A stretch of 33,984 bases of DNA from Deltaproteobacteria bacterium (GTDB lineage Bacteria > Desulfobacterota > Syntrophia > Syntrophales > UBA2210): positions 1-33,984 of the forward strand of contig JAFDAS010000042.1 of NCBI GenBank assembly GCA_019313695.1. The letters run 5' to 3'. The position numbers were made by a program, and so were the translations under genes. The notes under the pieces were generated by a model that did no database searches, was not told the DNA's origin, and saw nothing but the letters and a program-made list of their open reading frames with translations. The first letter of the stretch is position 1. Each line of letters begins with the position of its first letter. Shown piece after piece: positions 24,643-33,399 of this stretch.

Positions 24643-25716
24643 TTACGAGATCTTTACCCTCCATCCGAAGGGATCTTCTTTTTCACCATACTGAATCCGG
24701 AGGATTTCATTGTACAGCTTTTCAGTCAGTGGGCCTGTGTTGCCGTCACCGAGCACATGGTCTTTTCCACGGTAGTGGATCTGTCCCACCGGTGATACAA
24801 TGGCGGCGGTTCCCGACGCGAAGGCCTCTTTAAGGGTTCCATCGGCGTTGGAGCTCAATATCTCATCCATCGACAATTGTCTCTCCAGGATGTTGATTCC
24901 CCATGATCCTGCCAGACGGATCACGGAATCACGCGTAATGCCCGGTAGAATACTTCCTGAGAGAGGGGGCGTTATCAGGTCATCTCCGATAACAAAGAAG
25001 ATGTTGCTTGTTCCCACCTCTTCAACATATTTCCGTTCTCTTGCATCTAACCACAGCACCTGGGCACAGCCCTTTTCCGTCGCCTCCCGGGTTGCATAAA
25101 GGCTGGCCGCGTAATTGCCTGCCGCCTTGCAGTCTCCCACACCTCCGAGGGCCGCTCTGACATATTTTTCGCTCACGTATATCCTGGTCGGACTGAACCC
25201 TTCCGGATAGTACGCTCCGACCGGGCTCATAATTATATAAAACAAGTATTTGTCGGAGGGGCGCACTCCGAGGGCAGCATCCGTCGCGATCATTGTCGGC
25301 CTGATGTATAACGATGAGCCCGCGCCGCGTGGTATCCAGTCCCTCTCCAGAAGCACAAGTTGTTTCAATCCCTCCATGAACAAATCATTGTCCATAGGTG
25401 GCATGCACAGTCTTTCCGCGGATCGGCCCATCCGGTTTATGTTCTCTTCCGGTCTGAACAGATAGACGGAGTCGTTTTCCCCTCTGTAGGCTTTCATGCC
25501 TTCAAATATCTCCTGCCCGTAGTGGAGACACATGGCGGCCGGATCGAGAGACAGGGGCCTCAGAGGCTCTATGGAGGCGTTGTGCCATCCCTTATCACTG
25601 TCGTATTCCACAATGAAGAAATGGTCGGTGAATATCTGTCCGAACCCTAATTTCGACTCATCTTCGGGTTTCGGTTTCATGATCTTCGGATCGACTTTTT
25701 TAACTTTGATATCCAT
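24643..25716 (-). CDS. ilvE: Branched-chain amino-acid aminotransferase
   Basis: This 357-aa pyridoxal-phosphate enzyme transfers amino groups to make leucine, isoleucine and valine. It belongs to fold-type IV: GQEIFEGMKAYRG near residue 70, YIRPTMIATDAALGVRPSDK, the PLP Lys in GDCKAAGNYAAS, QVLWLDARERKYVEEVGTSN and the C-terminal GTAAIVSPVGQIHYRG. Length and motifs fit the BCAT2-like subgroup. The start follows GAAAGGAAGATCAAG. A leader of about 190 bases with strong inverted repeats precedes it and may regulate it. Confidence 0.95.
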   Translation of the reverse strand: MDIKVKKVDPKIMKPKPEDESKLGFGQIFTDHFFIVEYDSDKGWHNASIEPLRPLSLDPAAMCLHYGQEIFEGMKAYRGENDSVYLFRPEENINRMGRSAERLCMPPMDNDLFMEGLKQLVLLERDWIPRGAGSSLYIRPTMIATDAALGVRPSDKYLFYIIMSPVGAYYPEGFSPTRIYVSEKYVRAALGGVGDCKAAGNYAASLYATREATEKGCAQVLWLDARERKYVEEVGTSNIFFVIGDDLITPPLSGSILPGITRDSVIRLAGSWGINILERQLSMDEILSSNADGTLKEAFASGTAAIVSPVGQIHYRGKDHVLGDGNTGPLTEKLYNEILRIQYGEKEDPFGWRVKIS

Positions 25717-25782
25717 CTTGATCTTCCTTTCAGAAATGGGTGCAGTCCCCGATTATCCCTGTTGCTGAAAATCAGCGCTGAA

Positions 25783-25835
25783 TGAGCAGGGAAGGCTTTA
25801 ACCTTGTCCCGGGCGACTGATGCCGCCCATGCTCA
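25783..25835 (-). promoter_or_regulatory. Possible structured leader RNA upstream of ilvE
   Basis: Read on the minus strand, TGAGCA and TGCTCA form a closing stem around two hairpins: GGGCG...CGCCC (8-base loop) and AAGG...CCTT. A further short repeat CAGCGCTGATTTTCAGC lies between it and the gene. There is no U-run typical of a terminator. I do not recognise a known riboswitch class. The nearest reading frame (MGGISRPGQG) has no run of branched-chain codons, which argues against classical leader-peptide attenuation. Confidence 0.35.
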
Positions 25836-25911
25836 CCTGTTTATGTCTGAATAGTTAGGGAAATACACGCAAACATATCTGCCTGTCAAGGGCAAAAATC
25901 ATAGTTTTTGC

Positions 25912-27438
25912 TTAGATTGCGTCTCTGTCAAGGGTTCTATACTGGATGGCCTCTGATATGTGGGGCTGGCGGATTTTTTCCTCACCTTCAAGGTCCGCGA
26001 TGGTTCTGGCCACCTTCAGTATCTTGGTGTAGGCCCTTGCGCTAAGGCCAAGCCTGTCAACCGCCATCTCAATCAGTCTCTTGGAATCTCCGTCAAGGGC
26101 GCAGTGCTCTTTTATCTGCCTGTTGGACATCCTCGCGTTGCACAGTATGCCGCCCTTGAATCTGTTCTTCTGAATATCCCCCGCTCCGTTCACGCGCTTT
26201 TTTATGGTTTCGGATATTTCCCCTTCGGACCTCCCCGATAGATCCTTGTATCTTATGGATGGCACCTCTATGTGGATATCTATCCTGTCTAACAGGGGAC
26301 CGGATATCCTGGTTCTGTACTGTCTTATCTGATGGGGAGTGCACCTGCACTGTCTTTTGCTGTCGGTGAAATAACCGCAGGGGCATGGGTTCATGGCGGC
26401 CACAAGCATGAATCTGGCAGGGTAGGTTGCCGAGGCGGAAGATCTTGAGACTGTTATATGGCCGCTCTCCAGGGGCTGCCTCAATACCTCCAGCACATTT
26501 CTCTTGAATTCCGGCAATTCATCCAGAAAGAGGACGCCGTTATTAGCGAGGCTTATCTCTCCCGGCCTCGGTATTCTTCCCCCTCCTACAAGGCCCGCGT
26601 CGGATATGGAGTGATGAGGCGCGCGAAATGGTCTCACGGCCAGGAGAGAATCTTTTTTGCCAAGCAGTCCGGCCACGGAATGAATCTTTGTTGTTTCGAT
26701 GGCCTCTTCAAATGTAAGGTCGGGCAGGATCGTCAGGAGACGCTGGGCCAGCATGGTTTTGCCGGAGCCGGGCGGGCCGATCATGATTATGTTGTGCCTT
26801 CCGCTGGCCGCTACCTCCATCGCCCTCTTTGCCTGATTCTGGCCGTTGACCTCGCTGAAATCGAAGGGGTAGTGAAGATTCCGGGAGAACAGTTCGGATA
26901 TGTCTGTCTCAATGGGAGGGAATTCTTTTGTGCCGTTAAAAAACTCAACCACATCGTGCAGATAATCAACCGCTATTACATCTATCTTTTCAACCATTGC
27001 GGCTTCCCCGGCATTTTCCCTTGGAAGCACGATCCCTTTCAACCCCATCTTCGCCGCCTGGATTCCGGCCGGCAGCGCGCCGTGGATGCCTTTAATTCTT
27101 CCGTCCAGTGACAATTCTCCTGTGAACATGTATTCGGAGAGCCGTTCCTTTTCAATTACTCCTTGTGCCGACAGGATGCCCACGGCTATCGGGAGGTCAA
27201 AACCTGTCCCCTCTTTCTTGATGTCCGCCGGGGCGAGATTTATGGTCACCCTGTTTCCGGGAAAGCTGTACCCGGAATTTTTTATGGCGGATTTTATCCT
27301 GTCCTTGCTCTCCCTTACAGACGCGTCGGGGAGACCAACTGTAGAAAACTGCGGGAGACCCCGGGAGATATCCACTTCTACATCAACCGGATAGGAATCG
27401 ATGCCTATTATGGCGCTGCTTGTTATCTTGACGATCAA
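25912..27438 (-). CDS. comM: ComM/YifB-family Mg-chelatase-like AAA ATPase
   Basis: This 508-aa protein has the three-part layout of the family: an N-terminal Lon-protease-like region (GLPQFSTVGLPDASVRESKD, INLAPADIKKEGTGFDLPIA), an AAA core with Walker A GPPGSGKTMLAQRLL and Walker B GVLFLDELPEF, RPFRAPHHSISDAGLVGGG, and a C-terminal ChlI-like lid (HCALDGDSKRLIEMA, SARAYTKILKVARTIADLEG). ComM has helicase activity promoting branch migration in natural transformation of some proteobacteria. The start is a TTG at 27438 with GAGG about nine bases upstream; this fits the family N-terminus (IVKITSSAIIGIDSYPVDVE). No other competence genes are seen. Confidence 0.93.
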   Translation of the reverse strand: MIVKITSSAIIGIDSYPVDVEVDISRGLPQFSTVGLPDASVRESKDRIKSAIKNSGYSFPGNRVTINLAPADIKKEGTGFDLPIAVGILSAQGVIEKERLSEYMFTGELSLDGRIKGIHGALPAGIQAAKMGLKGIVLPRENAGEAAMVEKIDVIAVDYLHDVVEFFNGTKEFPPIETDISELFSRNLHYPFDFSEVNGQNQAKRAMEVAASGRHNIIMIGPPGSGKTMLAQRLLTILPDLTFEEAIETTKIHSVAGLLGKKDSLLAVRPFRAPHHSISDAGLVGGGRIPRPGEISLANNGVLFLDELPEFKRNVLEVLRQPLESGHITVSRSSASATYPARFMLVAAMNPCPCGYFTDSKRQCRCTPHQIRQYRTRISGPLLDRIDIHIEVPSIRYKDLSGRSEGEISETIKKRVNGAGDIQKNRFKGGILCNARMSNRQIKEHCALDGDSKRLIEMAVDRLGLSARAYTKILKVARTIADLEGEEKIRQPHISEAIQYRTLDRDAI

Positions 27439-27591
27439 TTCAGATGCCTCGCGAAAGTTTTCCTCAGACCGTTCACCTCTGATTTAGCCATGCCACATGC
27501 TATTGGATGAAGGGGATTATGGCAAGGGATTTTTACTGTTTTCGAAAGTCAGGAGCTGTTATATTATAATTTCTTGAAGGGAGAAACGATT

Positions 27592-28410
27592 ATGATGGGT
27601 TTTTTTGACTCAGGTTTTGGTGGATTGACGGTACTGAAAAGTGTTGTTCAGGAGCTGCCGGAGTACAATTATCTGTATCTCGGTGACAACGCGAGGGCTC
27701 CCTACGGGGAGCGTTCCCCGGAAACGGTATATGAGTGCACATTACAAGCCGTTGATTTTCTTTTGAAGGAAGGGTGTCTGCTGGTTATTATTGCCTGCAA
27801 TACCGTGTCTTCAGGGGCCCTGAGAAGGATCCAGCAGGAATTTCTGCCGAGTGCATATCCCGACAGGAAGGTGCTTGGTGTGGTCAGACCTTCAGCCGAG
27901 GAAATAGTGGATAGGGGGTGCCGGAGAATAGGTATCCTTGCCACGGAAGGGGTTGTCAGGTCGAAGATTTACACGGAAGAGCTTGAAAAGCTAAACCCCT
28001 CAGTGAAAATATTCTATCAGGCCTGTCCGCTCCTGGTACCGATAATAGAGGCTGGAAAACAGGACGAAGAACATTCTGATGTGGTTGTGTCCGAATATCT
28101 GGGCAGTCTGTTTGCTCGGGAGGGCGATATAGACTCGATACTCCTTTCATGCACCCATTATCCGATACTCTATGAAGCATTCAGGAGACACACCCCTCCC
28201 CATGTGAAAATCCTCACTCAGGGGTCGATCATTGCAAGCAAACTGCGGGATTACCTGGCCAGACACCCGGAGATAGAAGAGAGACTCTCCAGAAAAGGCA
28301 CCCGGGCGTTTTTTTCCACCGATTCTCCGGAAAAATTCAATCGACTTGCCAGCGTGTTTTACGGAGAATGCATACAGTCAATGCCGGTAACTCTTGGTTT
28401 TTCTGATTGA
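27592..28410 (+). CDS. murI: Glutamate racemase
   Basis: This 272-aa cytoplasmic enzyme converts L- to D-glutamate for peptidoglycan. The cofactor-independent two-cysteine mechanism is visible: DSGFGGLTVLK, YLGDNARAPYG, the first Cys in IIACNTVSSGALR and the second in ILLSCTHYPIL. I take the ATG at 27592 (GAAGGGAG about eight bases before) over the ORF-track TTG at 27574. It diverges from comM and stands alone, with a hairpin terminator 34 bases after the stop. Confidence 0.95.
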   Translation: MMGFFDSGFGGLTVLKSVVQELPEYNYLYLGDNARAPYGERSPETVYECTLQAVDFLLKEGCLLVIIACNTVSSGALRRIQQEFLPSAYPDRKVLGVVRPSAEEIVDRGCRRIGILATEGVVRSKIYTEELEKLNPSVKIFYQACPLLVPIIEAGKQDEEHSDVVVSEYLGSLFAREGDIDSILLSCTHYPILYEAFRRHTPPHVKILTQGSIIASKLRDYLARHPEIEERLSRKGTRAFFSTDSPEKFNRLASVFYGECIQSMPVTLGFSD

Positions 28411-28443
28411 TATTTCCAGCAGATAAAATATTGTAAAACATAA

Positions 28444-28469
28444 AAACGCCGGCCAGATGGCCGGCGTTT
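28444..28469. terminator. Bidirectional hairpin terminator between murI and the MFS gene
   Basis: An 11-bp perfect stem (AAACGCCGGCC / GGCCGGCGTTT) with a 4-base loop. On the minus strand the stem runs into a T-run of five, the best terminator for the MFS gene. On the plus strand it is followed by a T-rich stretch nine bases later and could also stop murI transcription. Confidence 0.85.
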
Positions 28470-28488
28470 CCTGTGGTTTTTCTGATGG

Positions 28489-29817
28489 CTATGCCTTCTT
28501 TGGTGGTTTTGATAGCAGCGTAAGGCCGGCGCCCAGCAGGCATGCGACTGCTGCAATCATAAACGGGGTTACCCATATTGAAGGATCACCTCCGCCCTTG
28601 GCGGCATCCTTGAAGTATCCGGCGATCTGGGGGCCGATGACACCGGCAAGACCGTATGATACGAATATGAAGCCGTAGTTTAGCCCCACGTTTTTATTGC
28701 CGAAATAATCTGCCGTTACGGCAGGGAAGAGGGCGAAGTTGCCACCGAAATTAAAGCCGATGATACAGGCACTGATAATCAGTGTAAGGACTGTTCCACC
28801 CATTTTGTAAAAGAGGAGCATGATGATTCCCTGGAACAGACACATGAGGAAGATAGACGTTTTACGCCCGAGTTTATCAGAGGCAATTCCCCAGACGATA
28901 CGACCGAGACCGTTGAAAATAGCATACAGGGCCATGGCTGTGCCGGCCGCGGCAGAGGCGGCGGCGGCAGTCATTCCTGCGGCTTTCAACGCATCGATAC
29001 CAAACAGCTTAATGCAATAGATGACCATCAATCCGGAGATGGCTGAAAACAGGAATGTAACCCATAGCATATAAAACTGGGGGGTCTTCAGCATTTCGCC
29101 GGACGAAAAGTTAACCATACCTAAAGCCGCACTACCCGGGTTTGATCCCGCCTTTGACGATACGGGTTCTGGGGGAGTCCATCCTTCCGGTACATAGCCC
29201 TCCGGTGGATCAATCATGACGATACTTCCCACGAGGACTGCAACAAGGAAAATGACTCCATAAAGGAGGAAGACGCTCTGAACACCTCCGAGACCGAAGA
29301 AATTCAACTTGTCGACCAAACCAAACCAGGAACCCGCCGACTTAACCCATATTGTTGCACCGAAACCGAATCCCGCGACAGCCAGTCCCGTAACCATGCC
29401 TTTTTTGTCGGGGAACCACTTTACTCCCACAGAAATTGGGACAACATAGGCCAGCCCGATACCGGTGCCGCCGATGACTCCGATGAAGAGCAACTGGGTA
29501 AAAAATGAAGAACCGAATAATCCGCCCAGGATGTAACCTGCTCCCAGGACAAGGCCTCCAATGGATGCCAGCTTCCTCGGGCCTGTCACCGCAAGCATTC
29601 TTCCGGAAAGGATCATTACTACTGAAAAAACCAGAAGGCCGATTGAAAAGACCCATGCCGCCTGAGTAGCGCTGAAACCGTACATTCCACCCTTGGCAAC
29701 GGACATGGTAAGCTTGGGTGTGAAGACCGACCACGCGTAGATAGCGCCGAGACACAACTGGATTAAAACGGCGCCTATTACAACATACCAGCGATTCATT
29801 AACTTCTCTTGTGCCAT
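28489..29817 (-). CDS. OFA-family MFS transporter (oxalate/formate antiporter-like)
   Basis: This 442-aa inner-membrane protein has about 12 hydrophobic segments and the OFA signature: NRWYVVIGAVLIQLCLGAIY at the N-terminus, GTGIGLAYVVPISVGVKWFP after TM4, a hydrophilic central loop with VMIDPPEGYVPEGWTPP, and FGGNFALFPAVTADYFGNKN in the C-half. The start ATG (29817) follows AAGGAGG; the ORF-track start is a TTG. Family members carry oxalate, formate or other monocarboxylates. A formate dehydrogenase gene lies a few kilobases away, so formate is a fair guess, but substrates in this family cannot be read from sequence. Confidence 0.88.
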   Translation of the reverse strand: MAQEKLMNRWYVVIGAVLIQLCLGAIYAWSVFTPKLTMSVAKGGMYGFSATQAAWVFSIGLLVFSVVMILSGRMLAVTGPRKLASIGGLVLGAGYILGGLFGSSFFTQLLFIGVIGGTGIGLAYVVPISVGVKWFPDKKGMVTGLAVAGFGFGATIWVKSAGSWFGLVDKLNFFGLGGVQSVFLLYGVIFLVAVLVGSIVMIDPPEGYVPEGWTPPEPVSSKAGSNPGSAALGMVNFSSGEMLKTPQFYMLWVTFLFSAISGLMVIYCIKLFGIDALKAAGMTAAAASAAAGTAMALYAIFNGLGRIVWGIASDKLGRKTSIFLMCLFQGIIMLLFYKMGGTVLTLIISACIIGFNFGGNFALFPAVTADYFGNKNVGLNYGFIFVSYGLAGVIGPQIAGYFKDAAKGGGDPSIWVTPFMIAAVACLLGAGLTLLSKPPKKA

Positions 29818-30091
29818 TTGTTCTGCTTCCTCCTTCTTAAAAACTGACAAATTTATACCGCTTAAGATTACGGCTCGCTTGCAAATCGCCGCTTGAGTAC
29901 CCCAAAATTATATCAAACATCAAGTAAAAAATTCCTGGGATTTTAATTATCAGATTGGTGCTCGATGTCTGGGGTGATGCCTGAGTAGTTGCGCTACACA
30001 GTATTCTTCATTATAATCCCGATATGTCGGTATTTACGAATCCATCAATGTTGATATCTATAAAATTCAGACAGACAGGAGCCGCTTTCTT

Positions 30092-31537
30092 ATGAAACTT
30101 TCACTGCCATGCTGCAAGACAAAGCTTATCTGTACGATAGGCCCGTCGTCGGATTCCGAAAATGTTCTAAGGGATATGCTGGAAAGCGGTATGAGTATCG
30201 CCCGTCTTAATTTTTCCCATGGAACACCCGAAGATCACAAAAAAGATATAGAGCTTATCCGCTCAACCGCGGCGAGCGTTAACCGGATAGTGCCTATCCT
30301 CGTCGATCTTCCGGGACCGAAAATAAGAGTGGGCATCCTCGAAAATGAACCCATTTTCCTCGAAAGAGGAAATATCGTAACACTTACAACAGAGAAGGTC
30401 CACGGAACAGACAATCTTATACCTGTGACCTACAGGAGGCTTACCGAAAGTGTTCATCCGAAAAGTGTAATCTATCTCAACGATGGATTTATCGAACTTG
30501 AGGTTATTGAGGTAAAGAAGAATGAAGTTGCCTGCAGGGTAATTTCGGGAGGCCAGCTGCTTTCAGGAAAAGGGCTGAATCTTCCAGGGGCGCGCCTCTT
30601 TGCAACCTCTCCGACAAAAAGAGACCTTGAACTGATGGAATCGGCCCTCGATGAGGGGATAGACATCTTTGGTATCTCTTTTATTGAGTCGGCGGAGGCG
30701 ATAGAGCGTGCAAGGGAGTTCGCCCGGAAGAAAGGCAAAGAGATATATATAGTGGCCAAGATTGAGAGGGCCGGCGCTGTGGAGAATATCGATGATATCC
30801 TGCAAGTGGCTGATGCCCTGATGATTGCGAGAGGAGACCTCGGGGTCGAAGTACCCATTGAGGAGGTTCCGGCACTGCAGAAAGAACTGATAATGAAGGC
30901 AAACATTGCCTGCCGTCCCGTCATTACGGCAACACAGATGCTGGAATCTATGGCGGAAAACACAAGGCCTACACGGGCCGAGACTACCGATGTAGCCAAT
31001 GCCATTCTTGACGGGACAGATACTGTCATGCTTTCCGAAGAAACGGCGATAGGAAAATATCCTGTCGAGACAGTTTCAGTGATGGCGCGTATTGCCTCTG
31101 TTACCGAAAGCAGGCGAAGGACCATAAGGTCTTCAGCCTTTATCCGGAATCTCCTGCATGAAGACCTCCGCAAAGGACAAATTACCGTGCCCGACATGAT
31201 ATCTCTCAACGTCTCTGAAACAGCAAGTGCGCTGCATGCGAAGTTCATAATAACCCCGACAGAAACAGGGACAACGGCACGGCGTATCGCCCGGTTCAAA
31301 CCGGAAGGCTGGGTCATAGCCTCCAACCCCCGAACGAGTATATGTGATTTCCTCTTTTTTTCCTATGGAGTTTGTCCTACCATTATGGAAACGACTCACA
31401 CCGGATGGCGTGACAGCATCCTTGGCAAACTGAAAGAGGAGAAACTTGTCCGGAAAGGCGAATATGTAATCATGACAGAAGGCAGATTTTCAAAAGGAGA
31501 GGGGAGCACCGATTCCCTCTCCATCATCACCGCCTGA
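30092..31537 (+). CDS. pyk: Pyruvate kinase
   Basis: This 481-aa cytoplasmic enzyme catalyses the last step of glycolysis, phosphoenolpyruvate plus ADP to pyruvate plus ATP. The motifs are in order: KLICTIGPSSDS, ARLNFSHGTPEDH, DLPGPKIRVG, the catalytic-Lys region IYIVAKIERAGAVENID, MIARGDLGVEVPIEEVP, ITATQMLESM with TRAETTDVANAILDGTD. Length fits the usual bacterial enzyme with its C-terminal regulatory domain. ATG follows AGGAG by eleven bases. The 274-base gap upstream (29818-30091) carries no gene; a small inverted repeat CCGATATGTCGG near 30020 is the only visible structure. It converges on mobB with 11 bases between them. Confidence 0.96.
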   Translation: MKLSLPCCKTKLICTIGPSSDSENVLRDMLESGMSIARLNFSHGTPEDHKKDIELIRSTAASVNRIVPILVDLPGPKIRVGILENEPIFLERGNIVTLTTEKVHGTDNLIPVTYRRLTESVHPKSVIYLNDGFIELEVIEVKKNEVACRVISGGQLLSGKGLNLPGARLFATSPTKRDLELMESALDEGIDIFGISFIESAEAIERAREFARKKGKEIYIVAKIERAGAVENIDDILQVADALMIARGDLGVEVPIEEVPALQKELIMKANIACRPVITATQMLESMAENTRPTRAETTDVANAILDGTDTVMLSEETAIGKYPVETVSVMARIASVTESRRRTIRSSAFIRNLLHEDLRKGQITVPDMISLNVSETASALHAKFIITPTETGTTARRIARFKPEGWVIASNPRTSICDFLFFSYGVCPTIMETTHTGWRDSILGKLKEEKLVRKGEYVIMTEGRFSKGEGSTDSLSIITA

Positions 31538-31548
31538 TGCCGTCCTTT

Positions 31549-32037
31549 TCACAGACTCAGGTCTATTATCAGTTGCGCGATACCTTCCATATCGTTGATG
31601 TCGAGACAGGGAACATCAATCGCCATTTGTTTATCGCTGGCGACGGCAATCAGGTTGTCTTCCCTGGAACAGAGCATGTCCCGCTTCAGGGTGGCGCGAA
31701 AGACCTCTATCTTTGGATATGGATTTCCCTTGAATCCCTCCGTAATGATAATATCCACATCATGGATGTACCTGTCCCTCAACTCTTCAATTCCAGGGTT
31801 TTTCTCAGAATTTTCAATGACAGCAATCTGACCGGGAGATGACATGACGGTCATCCGCGCGCCCGCTTTCCTGTGGCGCCAGCTGTCCTTTCCCTCGCGG
31901 TCGATATCGAATCCACGGTTACTGTGCTTGATTGTGGCTACTCGCCAGCCCTTCCGTGTCAGTTCCGGTATTACCTTTTCGATCAGGGTGGTCTTTCCGG
32001 AACCTGATTTGCCCACGATAGATACTACAGGGATCAT
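31549..32037 (-). CDS. mobB: Molybdopterin-guanine dinucleotide biosynthesis protein MobB
   Basis: This 162-aa GTP-binding protein is tied to the guanylylation of the molybdenum cofactor. It carries the P-loop VVSIVGKSGSGKTTLIEKVI, ATIKHSNRGFDIDREGKDSW (the TIKH segment) and DIIITEGFKGNPYPKIEVFR (the D-x-x-I-x-E-G-F motif). I take the ATG at 32037, which overlaps the stop of the upstream DUF364 gene by 4 bases (ATGA); the longer ORF-track start adds 54 implausible residues. The pair sits beside a formate dehydrogenase that needs this cofactor. Confidence 0.92.
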   Translation of the reverse strand: MIPVVSIVGKSGSGKTTLIEKVIPELTRKGWRVATIKHSNRGFDIDREGKDSWRHRKAGARMTVMSSPGQIAVIENSEKNPGIEELRDRYIHDVDIIITEGFKGNPYPKIEVFRATLKRDMLCSREDNLIAVASDKQMAIDVPCLDINDMEGIAQLIIDLSL

Positions 32038-32813
32038 GTTTTCTCCAGACGTTTTATTTTCCTGTCTATAAAGCGGAGGCAGGGACGCATGTTTGGCGTG
32101 CCGCCGCCCTCCGAGATAATCTGCATGATCTTGCGGTGGTCCAGTATCGCGGAGCCGCCGAGATGTGTCACCGGAGTCCCCGCGAACGCCTCGCCGCACA
32201 TGGGTGTGGATGGCCCCAGTATCGTTACGTGTCTCGGATTGCCAAGTCTGTTGAGAATTTCCTCAATGGTATTATTAAGGATCGAAGTGGCGGTAATTAT
32301 GGCTACACTGCATTCCGCAAGGATCTTGTCGCTGTCTTTCCGGTCGAGGATCTCCTCTATCCGGTTCGGATCTTTTTCCATGATGCGGAGATTTGCACCC
32401 GTTTTTCTTATTGGTTCCACAAGGGGGCCAAAATATCCCACCATGGCCACCCTGTCCGCGGGGGACAGGTTCATCAGAGCGATGGAATCCCTTTCCGGTT
32501 CTTCGGCAATATCAGGGCAGATTATCGCGTTTACCGTAGCCAGACCCAGCGCCTTTTCCAGGGGATTTCTGCCATTGACCAGAAGGTCTAAAAGTTCTGA
32601 AGCATCAGACCCTGCCAGCGTACCTGCTTTGTCGAGAGTCCCGCAACCGGGGGGCAGTTCATTTCTCAGCAGGGCGGACAGGCCCGGCCTGTCCCCTTCC
32701 AGCAGCACCCCGACATAACCCAGGCCGATTCTTACTTCTTCAACATGAAGTTTCCGGCTGCGGCCTGACAGGTATTCATGGATGTGCCGTGATATATCGT
32801 CCGCCTTTATCAT
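32034..32813 (-). CDS. DUF364/DUF4213 protein (putative heavy-metal chelation domain)
   Basis: This 259-aa protein resembles the DUF4213 + DUF364 family: the N-terminal domain includes EVRIGLGYVGVLLEGDRPGL and ends around NGRNPLEKALGLATVNAII, then a Rossmann-like half with VAMVGYFGPLVEPIR, CSVAIITATSILNNTIEEIL, HVTILGPSTPMCGEAF and GTPVTHLGGSAIL. Family biochemistry is not established; a metal-related role is inferred from genome context, often molybdenum or tungsten. The ATG at 32813 follows GGAAGGACAGCACG; the ORF-track start extends into a MITE-like element and is unlikely. It overlaps mobB by 4 bases, consistent with a cofactor operon. Confidence 0.85.
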   Translation of the reverse strand: MIKADDISRHIHEYLSGRSRKLHVEEVRIGLGYVGVLLEGDRPGLSALLRNELPPGCGTLDKAGTLAGSDASELLDLLVNGRNPLEKALGLATVNAIICPDIAEEPERDSIALMNLSPADRVAMVGYFGPLVEPIRKTGANLRIMEKDPNRIEEILDRKDSDKILAECSVAIITATSILNNTIEEILNRLGNPRHVTILGPSTPMCGEAFAGTPVTHLGGSAILDHRKIMQIISEGGGTPNMRPCLRFIDRKIKRLEKT

Positions 32814-32880
32814 CGTGCTGTCCTTCCAGGAGAGGCCGTATGTATTTGCGAAGCAGTCGAGCAGAACAAAAAATGATGGG

Positions 32881-33000
32881 TTCGTAAAAAGTCCCAAAAA
32901 CGTCATGCCGGACTTGATCCGACATCCAGAACATATTGAAATTACTGGATTCCGGCTTCCGCCGGAATGACAAAAAATGGTGTTTTCTGACTTTTTACGA
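32881..33000. mobile_element. MITE-like palindromic element
   Basis: A 120-base segment bounded by a perfect 12-bp inverted repeat (TCGTAAAAAGTC at 32882 and GACTTTTTACGA at 32989). Inside, GTCATGCCGGACTTGATCC and GATTCCGGCTTCCGCCGGAA with CCAG/CTGG arms can fold into a long hairpin. It carries no transposase and could be a MITE moved in trans. It lies between the cofactor operon and the formate dehydrogenase leader. Confidence 0.75.
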
Positions 33001-33187
33001 GTGCATCAAAAATGATTATACCAAAAAAGTGCGCGCAGGCAAGGATAAAAGGGATAAAAGGGGTTTGGCGTAAATCCCAGCGGTTTAGCCGTAATAATCT
33101 CAAACAGTTAAATTTTTGAATGCGGCTGAAGCAAATTTTTCACGGAGCCGTCACAGGAAATATCATCAATTATTTATCAAAATAACC

Positions 33188-33240
33188 TTGACATTTCCCT
33201 GGGTGATTGTTAGGAGCTACTTTGCATGACCGCTGGTCAT
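33188..33240 (+). promoter_or_regulatory. Candidate promoter and operator-like palindrome upstream of fdh
   Basis: TTGACA (33188-33193) is a perfect -35 box; 17 bases on, TAGGAG (33211-33216) is only a weak -10. Just downstream, ATGACC-GCT-GGTCAT (33226-33240) is a 6-bp inverted repeat that could bind a regulator. No sigma-54 box was seen. About 185 bases from 33001 to 33187 hold nothing recognisable. Confidence 0.35.
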
Positions 33241-33249
33241 TTTTAATAT

Positions 33250-33352
33250 CATTCTCTCCGATCCGCTTTTTCTAAAGGACATATTCCATGAAGGGCGGAC
33301 AATGGGTATGACTGGAAACGGTCATGCCTCCCATGTCTGGAAAGGGGACCAA
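33250..33352 (+). ncRNA. Molybdenum-cofactor (Moco) riboswitch candidate
   Basis: The leader of the formate dehydrogenase gene matches the pattern I recall for the Moco RNA motif: CTCTCCGA near the 5' end, a GGACA piece in the middle, then ACTGGAAACGGTCATGCCTCCC and GGAAAGGGGACC at the 3' end. It folds convincingly: TCCGC (about 33262) with GCGGA (about 33295), an outer GACAATGGG/CCCATGTC stem with one bulge, and inside it ATGACTG-GAAA-CGGTCAT, a 7-bp hairpin with a GNRA tetraloop. It ends about 48 bases before the ATG. The class is known upstream of Moco synthesis, molybdate transport and Moco-enzyme genes. The call is from memory, without a covariance search. Confidence 0.75.
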
Positions 33353-33399
33353 CTAAGCAATCATGTTCTTATCAAAACTTTAAGGAAGGAGTGCATATT

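Noticed and set aside
24428-24664. 78-aa minus-strand ORF between ilvE and lolA
   Set aside because: It reads through DnaA-box-like sites, overlaps the ends of both neighbours, and has no homology I can recognise.
28337-28576. 79-aa minus-strand ORF over the murI/MFS gap
   Set aside because: It spans the terminator hairpin and parts of both genes with no ribosome-binding sequence.
30472-31326. 284-aa minus-strand ORF
   Set aside because: It is antisense to pyk and rich in Ser/Arg as expected for a shadow frame.
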